Part shown: positions 1 to 12,949 of the stretch, in pieces
Layout of the letters: every line of letters starts with the position of its first letter
How positions within the stretch are numbered: position 1 is the stretch's first letter
From: Hypericum androsaemum
Taxonomy: Eukaryota; Streptophyta; Magnoliopsida; Malpighiales; Hypericaceae
Direction: 5' to 3'
NCBI GenBank assembly: GCA_963995505.1
Contig: OZ023181.1
Location: forward strand, 13,078,221 to 13,142,220
Length of the DNA: 64,000 nucleotides
Notes under the pieces: generated by a model
Databases searched by the model: none
What the model was told of the DNA's origin: nothing
The model's input: the letters and a program-made list of their open reading frames with translations, nothing else
Program-made: the position numbers and the translations under genes

Positions 1-3000
1 TTATCTTGCCTTTTCCTTGTCTTTTCTTCACTTATCTTGCCTTTTCTTGCCTTTTCTTGTCTTTTATTGCCTTTTCTTTCCATATATTGATTTTTCCTTG
101 CCTTTTCTAGCCTTTGCTTTCCTCTTCCTTGCCTTTTCTGGCCTTATGTTGCCTTATCTTATCTTTTCTTGTCAAATCTTGCCTTTTCTTTCCTTATCTT
201 GCCTTTTCCTTACCTTTTCTTGCCTTATCTTGCCTTATCTTGTCTTTTCTTGGCATATATTGCCTTTTCTTTCCTTATCTTGCATTTTCCTTGCCTTTTC
301 TTCCCTTATCTTGCCTTTTCTTTCCTTACCTTGCCTTTTCCTTGCCTTTTCTTACATTTTCTTGCCTTTTCTTGTCTTATCTTGCCTTATCTTGCCTTTT
401 CCTTGCCATTTCTTGCCTTTTCTTTCCTCACCTTGCCTTTTGCTTGCCTTTTCTTACCTTTTCTTGCCTTTTCTTGTCTTATCTTGCCTTATCTTGCCTT
501 TTTCTTGCCTTTTCTTTCCTTATCTTGCATTTTCTTAACTTTTCTTGCTTTTTCTTGCCTTATCTTGCCTTTCATTTACATATCTTTCCTTTTTCTTGCC
601 GATTCTTGCCTTATTTTTCCATTTCCTTGCCTTTTCTTGACATTTTTTGCCTTGTCTTTCCTTATCTTGCCTTTTCTTGACTTACCTTGCCTTTTCTTTC
701 CATATCTTGCCTTTTGCTTTCATTTCTCGCCTTTCCTTGCGATATCTCACCTTTTCTTTCCTTATATTGCCTTTTCTTGCCATTTCTTGCTTTTTCTTGC
801 CTTATCTTTCCTTATCTTACCTTTTACTTGTCTTTTCTTGCCTTATCTTGCATTTTACTTGTCTTTTCTTGCCTTATCTTACCTTTTCTCATCTTTTTTG
901 GCCTTCTCTTGCCTTGTCTTTCCTTTTCCTCCTTATCTTACCTTTTCCTTACGTTATCTCACCTTTTCTTTCCTTATCCTGCCTTTTCCTTGCCTTTTCT
1001 TGCTTTTCTTACTTTTTCTTGCATTTTCTTGCCTTATCTTGCCTTATCTTACCTTTTACTTGTCTTTTCTTGCCTTATATTGTATTTTACGTGTCTTTTC
1101 TTGCCTTATTTTGCCTTTTCTTGTCTTTTTTGGCCTTCTCTTGCCTTCTCTTACCTTTTCTCACGTTTTCTTCCTTATCTTACCTTTTCCTTGCGTTTCT
1201 TGCCTTTTCTTGCATTATCTTGCCTTTTCTTTCCTTATCTTGCCTTTTCATGCCTTTTCTAGCCTTTTCTTACCTTTTCCTTGCCTTTTCTAGCCTAATC
1301 TTGCCTTTTTTTTCCTTTTTTTTCCTCTTCCTTGCCTTTCCTTGCCATTTCTTGCCCTTTCTTCTCTTGCCTTTTCCTTGCTTTTTCTTGCCTTATCTTG
1401 CCTTATCATGCCTTATCTTGCCTTGTCTTTCCTTATCTTGCCTTTTCCTTGTCTTTTCTTTCCTTATCTTGCCTTTTCTTGCCTTTTCTTGTCTTTTATT
1501 GCCTTTTATTGCCTTTTCTTTCCATATATTGATTTTTCCTTGCCTTTTCTAGCCTTTGCTTTCCTCTTCCTTGCCTTTTAAGGCCTTATGTTGCCTTATC
1601 TTATCTTTTCTTGCCAAATCTTGCCTTTTCTTTCCTTATCTTGCTTTTTCCTTACCTTTTCTTGCCTTATCTTGCCTTATCTTATCTTTTCTTGGCATAT
1701 ATTGCCTTTTCTTTCCTTATCTTGCCTTTTCCTTGCCTTTTCTTCCCTTATCTTGCCTTTTCTTTCCTTACCTTGCCTTTTCCTTGCCTTTTCTTACCTT
1801 TTCTTGCCTTTTCTTGTCTTATCTTGCCTTATCTTGCCTTTTCCTTGCCATTTCTTGCCTTTTCTTTCCTTACCTTGCCTTTTGCTTGCCTTTTCTTACC
1901 TTTTCTTGCCTTTTCTTGTCTTATCTTGCCTTATCTTGCCTTATCTTACCTTTTACTTGTCTTTTCTTGCCTTATCTTGCCTTTTCTTATCTTTTTTGGC
2001 CTTCTCTTGCCTTGTCTTGCCTTTTCCTCCTTATCTTACCGTTTCCTTGCGTTATCTCACCTTTTCTTTCCTTATCTTGCCTTTTTCTTGCCTTTTCTTG
2101 CCTTTTCTTGCTTTTTCTTGCCTTTTCTTGCCTTATCTTGCCTTATCTTGCCTTATCTTACCTTTTACTTGTCTTTTCTTGCCTTATCCTATATTTTACT
2201 TGTCTTTTCTTCCCTTATCTTGCCTTTTCTTGTCTTTTTTGGCCTTCTCTTACCTTCTCTTACCTTTTCTTGCCTTTTCTTCCTTATCTTACCTTTTCCT
2301 TGTGTTTCTTGTGGTTTCTTGCATTATCTTGCCTTTTCTTTCCTTATCTTGCCATTTCATGCCTTTTCTAGCCTTTTCTTACCTTTTCTTACCTTTTCCT
2401 TGCCTTTTCTGGCCTAATCTTGCCTTATATTGCCTTTTCTTTCCTTATTTTTCATTTTCCTTGCCTTTCCTTGCCATTTCTTGCACTTTCTTATCTTGCC
2501 TTTTCCTTGCTTTTTCTTGCCTTATCTTGCCTTATCTTGCCTTATCATGCCTTATCTTGCCTTGTGTTTCCTTATCTTGCCTTTTCCTTGTCTTTTCTTC
2601 CCTTATCTTGCCTTTTCTTATCTTTTATTGCCTTTTATTTCCATATATTGATTTTTCCTTGCCTTTTCTAGCCTTTGCTTTCCTATTCCTTGCCTTTTCT
2701 GGCCTTATGTTGCCTTATCTTATCTTTTCTTGCCAAATCTTGCCTTTTCTTTCCTTATCTTGCCTTTTCCTTACCTTTTCCTTCCTTATCTTGCCTTTTC
2801 TTGCCTTATCTTGCCTTATCTTGTCTTTTCTTGGCATATATTGCCTTTTCTTTCCTTATCTTGCCTTTTCCTTGCCTTTTCTTCCCTTATCTTGCCTTTT
2901 CTTTCCTTACTTTGCCTTTTCTTACCTTTTCTTGCCTTTTCTTATCTTATCTTGCCTTATCTTGCCTTTTCCTTGCCATTTCTTGCCTTTTCTTTCCTCA

Positions 3001-3767
3001 CCTTGCCTTTTGCTTGCCTTTTCTTACCTTTTCTTGCCTTTTCTTGTCTTATCTTGCTTTATCTTGCCTTTTTCTTGCCTTTTCTTGCCTTTTCTTTCCT
3101 TATCTTGCATTTTCTTAACTCTTCTTGCCTTTTCTTGCCTTATCTTGCCTTTCATTTACTTATCTTTCCTTTTTTTTGCCGATTCTTGCCTTATTTTTCC
3201 ATTTCCTTGCCTTTTCTTGACATTCTTTTGCCTTGTCTTTCCTTATCTTGCCTTTTCTTGACTTACCTTGCCTTTTCTTTCCATATCTTACCTTTTGCTT
3301 TCATTTCTCGCCTTTCCCTGCGTTATCTCACCTTTTCTTTCCTTATATTGCCTTTTACTTGCCTTTTCTTGCCATTTCTTGCTTTTTCTTGCCTTATCTT
3401 TCCTTATCTTTCCTTTTACTTGTCTTTTCTTGCCTTATCTTGCATTTTACTTATCTTTTCTTGCCTTATCTTGCCTTTTCTTGTCTTTTTTGGCCTTCTC
3501 TTGCCTTGTCTAGCCTTTTCCTCCTAATCTTCCCTTTTCCTTGCGTTATCTCACCTTTTCTTTCCTTATCTTGCCTTTTCCTTGCCTTTTCTTGCCTTTT
3601 CTTACTTTTTCTTGCCTTTTCTTGCCTTATCTTGCCTTATCTTACCTTTTGCTTGTCTTTTCTTGCCTTATATTGTATTTTACTTGTCTTTTCTTGCCTT
3701 ATTTTGCCTTTTCTTGTCTTTTTTGGCCTTCTCTTGGCTTCTCTTACCTTCTCTTACCTTCCCTTAT
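1..3767 (+). repeat. Higher-order satellite family A, first block
   Basis: Three copies of a diagnostic stretch containing CCATATATTGATTTTTCC occur near 80, 1,522 and 2,641, giving unit lengths of about 1.44 and 1.12 kb. Each copy then carries a GGCCTTATGTTGCC landmark (about 144, 1,583, 2,701) and GCCAAATCTTGCC or its one-base variant. Length differences between copies are made of whole decamers. The same family returns at 15.2-22.1 kb, so this block is the left part of a dispersed higher-order unit. Boundaries are set by landmark position and are approximate. Confidence 0.8.
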
Positions 3768-5617
3768 CTTGACTTTTCCTTAGCTTTTCTTGCCTTTTCT
3801 TGCCTTATCCGGCCTTTCATTATCATTTCTTACCTTTTCCTGTGTTTTCTTTCTATATCTTGCCTTTTCCTTATCTTTTCCAGCCTTTTCTTGCCTTTTC
3901 TTTCCTATTCTTGTCTTTTCTTGCCTTTCCTCCATTTTTCTTGCCTTTTCTTGTCTTCTCTTGCCTTTTTCTTTCCTTATCTTTCCTTTTCCTTGCCATT
4001 TCTTTCCTTATCTCACCCTTTCCTTGCCTTTTCTTGCCTTTTCCTTGCCTTACCTTGCCTTTTCTTTCCATACCTTTTCTTTTCCTTGCCTATTCTTGCC
4101 TTTTCTTAACTTACCTTGCCTTTTCTATCCTTATCTTACCTTTTCCTTGCGTCTCTTGCCTTTTCTTGCGTTAGCTCACCTTTCTTTCCTTATCTTGCCT
4201 TTTCCTTGTCTTTTCTTGCCTTATCATGTCTTTTCTTTCCTTCTCTTGCATTTTCCTTGCCTTTTCTTTCCTTAGCTTGCTTTTTCTTGATTTTTCTTTC
4301 CCTATCTTGCCTTTTCTTGCATTTTCTTTCCTTATCTTGCCTTTTACTTGACTTTTCTTGCCTTATCTTGTCTTTTCTTATCTTTTTTGGCCTTGTCTTG
4401 CCTTTTCTTTCCTTATCTTACCTTTTCCTTGCATTTTTGGCTTTTTTTGCGTTACCTTGCCTTTTCTTTCCTTATCTTGCCTTTTCCTGGCCTTTTCTCG
4501 CTTTATCATGGCTTTTCTTTGCTTATCTTGTCATTTCCTAAACTTTTCATGCCTTATCTTGCATTTTCTTGCCTTTTCTACCCATATCTTGCCTTTTCCT
4601 TGCCTTTTCTTGTCTTTTCTTATCTTTTCATGCTTTTTCTTTTCTTTCCTTTCCATATCTTACCATTTCCTTATCTTTTCTAGCCTTTTCTTTCCTTACA
4701 TTGCCTTATCTTGTATTTTCTTGCAATTTCTTGCTTTTTCCTTGCCTTTTCCTTACCTTTTGCTACATTTTCCTTGCCTTTTCTTGCCTTAACTTGCCTT
4801 TTCTTTATGTATCTTGCCTTTTCCTTGGCTTTTGTTGGCTTTTCTTGGCTTTTCTTGTCCTTTCTTGCCTTTTCATTCCTTATCTTGCCTTTCCCTTGCC
4901 ACTTCTTAACTTTTCTTGCTTTTTCTTTCCTTTTCCTTGCCTTTTCTTACCTTTTCCTTGCCTTTTCTTGCCTTATCTTGCCTTATCTTGATTTTTCTTC
5001 CTTTTCCTTGCCTTTTTCTTGCCTTTTCATTCCTTTTCTTGAATTTTCTTCCCTTATATTGCCTTTTTATCCCTTTTCTTTGCTTTTATTGCCTTATCTC
5101 GCCTTATCTTGCCTTTTATTGCCTTTTCTTTCCTTAACTTTACTTTTATTGCCCTTTCTTTCCTTATCTTGCCTTTTATTGTCTTTTCTTGCCTTATTTT
5201 GCCTTTTCTTGCCTTTTCTTGCCTAATCTTGCCTTATCTTGCCATTAGTTTCCTTATCTTGCCTTTAACCTGCCTTTTCTTGCCTTTGATTGCCTTTTAT
5301 TACCTTTTCTTGCCTTATCTTGCCTTTATTGCCTTATCTTGCCTTTTTTTTTGCCTTTGCCTTGCCTTTTCTTACCTTTTCTTGCCTTTTCTTGCCTTAT
5401 CATACCTTATCTTACCTTGTCTTTCCTTATCTTGCCTTTTCCTTGTCTTTTCTTCCCTTATCTTGCCTTTTCTTATCTTTTATTGCCTTTTATATCTTGA
5501 TTTTTCCTTCCATTTTCTTTCCTTTCCTTGCCTTTTCTTGCCTTATCTTGCCTTATCTTGTCTTTTCTTGCCATATCTTGCCTTTCTTTCCTTATCTTGC
5601 CTTTTCCTTGCCTTTTC
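3768..5617 (+). repeat. Satellite block B, copy 1 (copy 2 at about 22.1-24.0 kb)
   Basis: Begins with a stretch containing CTTGACTTTTCCTTAGC and TTATCCGGCCTTTCATT and runs to about 5,617, where it changes into a TCATGCC-rich array. The same order of variants is found about 18,345 bp downstream at 22,115-23,955, including the rare TTTTTGGCTTTTTTTGCG and CTTTAACCTGCC variants. Similarity continues upstream into family A with offset about 18.03 kb; the difference of about 0.3 kb is due to extra internal copies near 20.8-21.2 kb. This points to a segmental duplication inside the array. Confidence 0.8.
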
Positions 5618-8160
5618 ATGACTTTTCATGCCTTTTCATGCCTTTTTTTGCCTTTTCATACCTTTTCTTGCCTTTTCTTGCCTTTTCTTGACTTTTCATG
5701 CCTTTTCATGCCTTTTCTTGACTTTTCATGCCTTTTCATGTCTTTTCTTTCCTTTTCTTGCCTTTTCATGCCTTTTCTTTCCTTTTCTTGCCTTTTCTTG
5801 CCTTTTCTTGCATTTTCATGCCTTTTCTTGCCTTTTCATGCCTTTTCTTTCCTTTCCTTGCCATTTCTTACCTTTTCATGCATTTTCATGCCTTTTCATG
5901 CCTTTTCATGCATTTTCTTGCCTTTTCTTGCATTTTCATGCCTTTTCTTGCCTTTTCATGCCTTTTCTTGCCTTACCTTACATTTTCTTTCATTTTCTTG
6001 TATATTCTTTCCTTATCTTACCTTTTCTTGGCATTTCTTGCCATATCTTGCCTTTTCTTGCCTTTTTTTTCCTTTTCTTGCCTTTTGTTGCCTTATCTTT
6101 CCTTTTCTTTCCTTATCTTGCCTTATTGACTTTTCTTACCTTCTCTTGCTTTTTCTTGCCTTTTCTTGCTATCTTCCCTTATCTTGCCTTATTGACTTTT
6201 CCTGCCTTTTCTTGCTATCTTGCCTTTTCTTGCCTTATCATGCTTTTTCTTGTCTTTTCTTATCTTTTCTTGCGTTTTCTTGCCTTTTCTTATCTTTTCT
6301 TGCCTTATCTCGCCTTTTCTTTTTATTTCTTGCCTTATCTTGCCTTTTCTTGCCTTGTCTTACGTTTTCTTGCCTTTTCTTAACCTTTCTTTCCTTTTCT
6401 CGTCTTATCTTTCCTTTTCTGGCCTTATCTTGACTTTTCTTGCCTTATATTGACTTATGTTGCCTTTTCTTCCTTTTCTTGTCTTATCTTCCATTTTCTT
6501 ACCTTTTCTTGAATTATCTTTCCTTTTCATGCCTTATCTTGCCTTTTCTTGTCTTTTCTTGCATTTTCTTGCCTTTTCTTAAATTTTCTTTCCTTATCTT
6601 CCATTTCCTTTTATTTATTTTGTATTTTCTTGCCTTTTCTTGTCATTTCTTCACTTATCTTGCCTTTTCTTGCCTTATCTTCCCTTTTCTTGTATGTTCT
6701 TGTCTTATTTTGCCTTACCTTTCCTTTTCCTTCCTTTTCTTTCCTTTTCTTGTCTTTTCTTGCCTTACCTTTCCTTTTCTTGCCTTTTCTTGCCTTCTCT
6801 TTACTTTTCTTGCCTTTTCTTACCTTTTCTTGTCTTATTGACTTTTCTTACCTTTTCTTGCTTTTTCTTGCTATCTTGCCTTTTCTTGCCTTATCTTGCC
6901 TTTTCTAGCTATCTTGCCTTATCTTGCCTTTTCTTGCCATATTGACTTTTCCTACATTTTCTTGCCTTATCTTGCCTTTTCTTAACTTTTCTTGCCTTAT
7001 CTTGCATTTTCTTTTATTTTCTAGTATTTTCTTGCCTTATCTTGCCTAATCTTGCCTTTTCTTGTCATTTCTTGCCTTATCTTGCCTTTTCTTATCTTTT
7101 CTTGTCTTATCTTGCCTTGTGTTGCCTTTTCTTTCCTTTTCCTTCCTTTTCTTTCCTTTTTTTGTATTTTCCTGCCTTACCTTTCCCTTTCTTGCCTTAT
7201 CTTGCCTTTTCTTACCTAATGGTCTTTTCTTACATTTTCTTGCTTTTTCTTGCCTTATTTTGCCTATCTTATCTTTTCTTCCCTTTTCTTGCCTTTTCTT
7301 GTCTGTTCTTGCCTTATCTTGCTTTTTCTAGCCATGTCTTGTTTTTTCTTTACTTTTCTTTCCTTTTCTTCCCTTCTCTTGCGTTATCTTTGCTTTTCTT
7401 GCCTTATCTTGACTTCTGTTGCCTTTTCTTACCTTATCTTGCCTTTCCTTGCCTTTTCTTGCCTTATCTTGGCTTTTCTTGCCTTATCTTACCTTTTCTA
7501 GCCTTTTTTTTTGCCTTATCTTGCCTTTTCTTATCTTTTCTTGCCTTTTCTTGCCTTTTCTTGACAATTCTTACCTTCTCTTGTCTTTTCTTGCCTTATC
7601 GCAATTGCCCTTTCTTTTATTTTCTTGTCATTTCTTTCCCTATCATGCAATTTCTTTACTTTTCTTGCCTTTTCTTTTCTTTTCTTGCCTTTTCTTGCCA
7701 TATCTTGCATTTTCTTGCCTTTTCTTGCCTTATCGGAATTGCCCTTTATTTTATTTTCTTGTCATTTCTTTCCGTATCATGCCATTTCTTGCCTTATCTT
7801 GCCTTTTCTTTTCTTTTTTTTGTCTTATCTTTCCTTTTCTTTACTTTTCGTGCCTTTTCTATCCTTTTCTTGCCTTATCTTGCCTTAGCTTGCATTTTCT
7901 TCCCCTTTCTTGCCTTTTAATATCTTATCTTGCCCTCTCTTGCATTTTCTTCCCTTTTAATGCCTTTTCTTGCCTTATCTTACATTTTCTTGCCTTTTCC
8001 TTACTTTTCTTGCCATTTCTTTCCTTTATCTTCCCTCTTCTTGCCTTATCTTGCCTTATCTTGACTTTCTTGCATTTTCTTTCCTTTTCTTGCCTTTCCT
8101 TCCCTTTTCTTATCTTATCTTGCCCTATCTTGGCTTATCTTTCCTTTTCCTTGTCTTTCC
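5393..8160 (+). repeat. 2.88-kb tandem satellite block C, copy 1
   Basis: Starts at a stretch reading CTTATCTTACCTTGTC and is followed at an offset of 2,876-2,887 bp by a near-identical second copy. Diagnostic variants shared by both copies include TTATTGACTTTTCTTACC (6,125 and 9,000), TCTTGCTATCTT islands, CCTAATGGTC (7,206 and 10,092) and an ATTGCCC-containing island (7,603 and 10,487). Offset changes between 2,876 and 2,886 show gain or loss of single decamers. The region contains no gene. Confidence 0.85.
5600..5985 (+). repeat. Homogenised TCATGCCTTT decamer subarray (also at about 8,490-8,860)
   Basis: Within block C the decamer CTTTTCATGC dominates, alternating with CTTTTCTTGC. Each such unit contains ATG and an NlaIII-type CATG, otherwise rare in the array, so this is a locally homogenised monomer subtype. 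The second copy lies 2,886 bp downstream as part of the duplicated block and differs by one decamer. Confidence 0.8.
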
Positions 8161-8279
8161 TTATCTTGCCTTTTCCTTACCTTTTCTTGCCTTATCATGG
8201 CTTTTCTTTTCTTATCTTGCCTTTTTCTTGTCTTTTCTTGCCTTATCTTGCTTTTTCTTTCCTTTTCTTGCATTTTCTT

Positions 8280-11050
8280 CCCTTATCATGCCTTATCTTA
8301 CCTTGTCTTTCCTTATCTTGCCTTTTCCTTGTCTTTTCTTCCCTTATCTTGCCTTTTCTTATCTTTTATTGCCTTTTATATCTTGATTTTTCCTTCCATT
8401 TTCTTTCCTTTTCTTGCCTTTTCTTGCCTTATCTTGCCTTATCTTGTCTTTTCTTGCCATATCTTGCCTTTCTTTCCTTATCTTGCCTTTTCCTTGCCTT
8501 TTCATGACTTTTCATGCCTTTTCATGCCTTTTTTTGCCTTTTCATACCTTTTCTTGCCTTTTCTTGCCTTTTCTTGACTTTTCATGCCTTTTCATGCCTT
8601 TTCTTGACTTTTCATGCCTTTTCATGTCTTTTCTTTCCTTTTCTTGCCTTTTCATGCCTTTTCTTTCCTTTTCTTGCCTTTTCTTGCCTTTTCTTGCATT
8701 TTCATGCCTTTTCTTGCCTTTTCATGCCTTTTCTTTCCTTTCCTTGCCATTTCTTACCTTTTCATGCATTTTCATGCCTTTTCATGCATTTTCTTGCCTT
8801 TTCTTGCATTTTCATGCCTTTTCATGCCTTTTCATGCCTTTTCTTGCCTTACCTTACATTTTCTTTCATTTTCTTGTATATTCTTTCCTTATCTTACCTT
8901 TTCTTGGCATTTCTTGCCTTATCTTGCCTTTTCTTGCCTTTTCTTTCCTTTTCTTGCCTTTTGTTGCCTTATCTTTCCTTTTCTTTCCTTATCTTGCCTT
9001 ATTGACTTTTCTTACCTTCTCTTGCTTTTTCTTGCCTTTTCTTGCTATCTTCCCTTATCTTGCCTTATTGACTTTTCCTGCCTTTTCTTGCTATCTTGCC
9101 TTTTCTTGCCTTATCATGGTTTTTCTTGTCTTTTCTTATCTTTTCTTGCCTTTTCTTGCCTTTTCTTATCTTTTCTTGCCTTATCTCGCCTTCTCTTTTT
9201 ATTTCTTGCCTTATCTTGCCTTTTCTTGCCTTGTCTTACGTTTTCTTGCCTTTTCTTAACCTTTCTTTCCTTTTCTCGTCTTATCTTTCCTTTTCTGGCC
9301 TTATCTTGACTTTTCTTGCCTTATATTGACTTATGTTGCCTTTTCTTCCTTTTCTTGTCTTATCTTCCATTTTCTTACCTTTTCTTGAATTATCTTTCCT
9401 TTTCATGCCTTATCTTGCCTTTTCTTGTCTTTTCTTGCATTTTCTTGCCTTTTCTTAAATTTTCTTTCCTTATCTTCCATTTCCTTTTATTTATTTTGTA
9501 TTTTCTTGCCTTTTCTTGTCATTTCTTCACTTATCTTGCCTTTTCTTGCCTTATCTTCCCTTTTCTTGTATGTTCTTGTCTTATTTTGCCTTACCTTTCC
9601 TTTTCCTTCCTTTTCTTTACTTTTCTTGTCTTTTCTTGCCTTACCTTTCCTTTTCTTGCCTTTTCTTGCCTTCTCTTTACTTTTCTTGCCTTTTCTTACC
9701 TTTTCTTGCCTTATTGACTTTTCTTACCTTTTCTTGCTTTTTCTTGCTATCTTGCCTTTTCTTGCCTTATCTTGCCTGTTCTAGCTATCTTGCCTTATCT
9801 TGCCTTTTCTTGCCATATTGACTTTTCCTACATTTTCTTGCCTTATCTTGCCTTTTCTTAACTTTTCTTGCCTTATCTTGCATTTTCTTTTATTTTCTAG
9901 TATTTTCTTGCCTTATCTTGCCTTATCTTGCCTTTTCTTGTCATTTCTTGCCTTATCTTGCCTTTTCTTATCTTTTCTTGTCATTTCTTGCCTTATCTTG
10001 CCTTGTGTTGCCTTTTCTTTCCTTTTCCTTCCTTTTCTTTCCTTTTTTTGTATTTTCCTGCCTTACCTTTCCCTTTCTTGCCTTATCTTGCCTTTTCTTA
10101 CCTAATGGTCTTTTCTTACATTTTCTTGCTTTTTCTTGCCTTATTTTGCCTATCTTACCTTTTCTTCCCTTTTCTTGCCTTTTCTTGTCTGTTCTTGCCT
10201 TATCTTGCTTTTTCTAGCCATGTCTTGTTTTTTCTTTACTTTTCTTTCCTTTTCTTCCCTTCTCTTGCGTTATCTTTGCTTTTCTTGCCTTATCTTGACT
10301 TCTGTTGCCTTTTCTTACCTTATCTTGCCTTTCCTTGCCTTTTCTTGCCTTATCTTGGCTTTTCTTGCCTTATCTTACCTTTTCTAGCCTTTTTTTGCCT
10401 TATCTTGCCTTTTCTTATCTTTTCTTGCCTTTTCTTGCCTTTTCTTGACAATTCTTACCTTCTCTTGTCTTTTCTTGCCTTATCCAATTGCCCTTTCTTG
10501 TATTTTCTTGTCATTTCTTTCCCTATCATGCAATTTCTTTACTTTTCTTGCCTTTTCTTTTCTTTTCTTGCCTTTTCTTGCCATATCTTGCATTTTCTTG
10601 CCTTTTCTTGCCTTATCAGAATTGCCCTTTCTTTTATTTTCTTGTCATTTCTTTCCTTATCATGCCATTTCTTGCCTTATCTTGCCTTTTCTTTTCTTTT
10701 TTTGTCTTATCTTTCCTTTTCTTTACTTTTCGTGCCTTTTCTATCCTTTTCTTGCCTTATCTTGCCTTAGCTTGCATTTTCTTCCCCTTTCTTGCCTTTT
10801 AATATCTTATCTTGCCCTCTCTTGCATTTTCTTCCCTTTTAATGCCTTTTCTTGCCTTATCTTACATTTTCTTGCCTTTTCTTGCCTTTTCCTTACTTTT
10901 CTTGCCATTTCTTTCCTTTATCTTCCCTCTTCTTGCCTTATCTTGCCTTATCTTGACTTTCTTGCATTTTCTTTCCTTTTCTTGCCTTTCCTTCCCTTTT
11001 CTTATCTTATCTTGCTCTATCTTGCCTTATCTTTCCTTTTCCTTGTCTTT
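8280..11050 (+). repeat. 2.88-kb tandem satellite block C, copy 2
   Basis: Second copy of the 5,393-8,160 block with the same series of rare variants in the same order. It loses one TCATGCC decamer near 8,780 and regains register near 10.0 kb. Similarity stops near 11,050, where copy 1 continues as TCTTTCCTTATC and copy 2 as TCTTTTCTTTTC. Unequal crossing-over or replication slippage between sister units is the likely origin. Confidence 0.85.
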
Positions 11051-12760
11051 TCTTTTCTTTTCTTGCTTTATCTTGCCTTATCTTGCCTTTTCTTACTTAT
11101 TCCTTGCCATTTCTTGCCTTTTCATGCCTTTTCTTGCCTTATCTTTCATTTTCATTCCTTTTCCATGCATTTTCTTTCCTTTTCTTGCCTTTTCTTGCCT
11201 TTTCTTGCCTTCTTCTTGCTTTTCTTTCATTTTCTTGCCTTTTCTTCCATTTTCATGAATTTTCCTTGCCTTTTCTTGCTTTTTCATGCCTTTTCCTTGC
11301 CTTTTCTTGCCTTGTCTTGTCTTGCCTTTTCTTACCTTTACTTGCCTTTTCCTTGCCTTTTCATGCCTTTTCCTTGCTTTTTCTTACCTTTTCTTGTCTT
11401 ATCTTTCCTTTTCTTGCCTTTTCCTTGCTTTTTCCATGCCTTTTTTTTGCAGTTTCTTGCCTTTTCTTATCTTTTCCTTGCATTTTCCTTGCCTTATTTT
11501 TCCTATTCCTACCTTCTCTTGCCTTTTCTTGCCGTTTCTTTCCTTTTCTTACTTTTTCTTGCCTTTTCTTTCCTTTTCTTGCATTTTCATGCCTTTTCCT
11601 TTCCTTTTCTTGCCTTATCTTGCTTTTTCTTGCCTTTTCCTTACCATCCCTTGCCTTTTCTTTCCTTTTCTTGCCTTTCGTTCCCTTTTCTTGTCTTATT
11701 TTGCCTTATTTTGCCTTATCTTTCCTTTTCCTTGTCTTTTCTTTTCTTTACTTGCTTTATCTTGCCTTATCTTGCCTTTTCTTACCTATTCCTTGCCCTT
11801 TCTTGCCTTTTCTTGCTTTTTCATGCCTTTTCTTGCCTTATCTTTCATTTTCTTGCCTTTTCCATGCCTTTTCTTTTCTTTTCTTGCCTTTTCTTACCTT
11901 CTCCTTGCCTTCTCTTGCCTTATCTTGTCTTTTCATGCCTTTTCTTCCCTTCTCTTGCCTTTCTTGCTTTTCTTTCATTTTTTGCCTTTTCTTTCCTTTT
12001 CTTGCATTTTCATGAATTTTCCTTGCCTTTTCTTGCTTTTTCATGCCTTTTTCTTGCATTTCATTGCCTTTTCTTGCCTTATCTTGCCTTTTCTTACATT
12101 TGCTTGCCTTTTCCTTGCCTTTTCATTCCTTTTCCTGCCTCTTCCTTGCTTTTTTTGCCTTTTCGTGCCTTATCTTTCCTTTTCTTACCTTTTCTGTCCT
12201 TTTCTTGCCTTTTCTTTCCTTTTCTTTCCTTTTACTGCCTTTTCTTGCCTTTTCCATGCCTTTTCTTTCCTTTTCTTGCCTTTTCCTTGCTTTTTCTTGC
12301 CTTTTCTTACCTAATCTTTCCTTTTCTTGCCTTTTCATTCCTTTTCCTTAGCTTTTCTTTCATTTTCCTTGCCATTTCTTGCATTTTCTTAACATATCTT
12401 TCCTTTTCTTGCCTTTTCTTGCCTTATCTTATCTGTTCCTTGCCTTATCTTTCCTTTTCTTCCCTTTTCATGCCTTATCTTTCCTTTTCATGCCTTTTCT
12501 TGCCTTATCTTTTCTTTTCTTGCCTTTTGCTTGCCTTTTCTTGCCTTATTTTGCCTTCTCCTACCCTTTTTGCCTTTTCTTGCCTTTTCTTACCTTTTCT
12601 TGCATTTTCATGCCTTTTCCTTGCTTTTTCTTCTCTTTTCTTGCCTAATCTTTCCTTTTCTTGCCTTTTCATTCCTTTTCCTTGCCTTTTATTTCATTTT
12701 CCTTGCCTTTTCTAGCATTTTCTTAACTTATCTTTCCTTATCTCGCCTTTTCTTGCCTTA
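11050..12760 (+). repeat. Satellite block D (about 0.75-kb repeats)
   Basis: Rich in CATGCC and CTTCCATTTTC variants. A landmark TTTTCATGAATTTTCCTTGC occurs at about 11,251 and 12,008, and a TATTCCTTGCC landmark near 11,098 and 11,788, so an imperfect unit of about 0.7-0.76 kb is repeated roughly twice. Similarity is lower than in block C. No gene is visible. Confidence 0.65.
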
Positions 12761-12949
12761 TCTTGCCTTTTCTTACATTTTCTTGCCTTTTCATGCCTTT
12801 TCATGCATTTTCTTGCCTTTTCTTGCATTTTCATGCCTTTTCCTTACCTTTTCCTTACCTTTTCTTGCCTTTTCTTGCCTTATCTTGCCTTTTCTTTCCT
12901 TACCTTGCCTTTTCTTGCCTTATCTTGCCTTGTCTTTCCTTATCTTGCC

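Noticed and set aside
10445..12715. 756-codon open frame on the + strand (the longest of many in the satellite)
   Set aside because: It is the decamer read in frame: 10-residue period, begins at TTG not ATG, equally open in the other two + frames, no domain. Composition explains its length. The same applies to frames such as 1,588-3,261 and 19,654-21,291.
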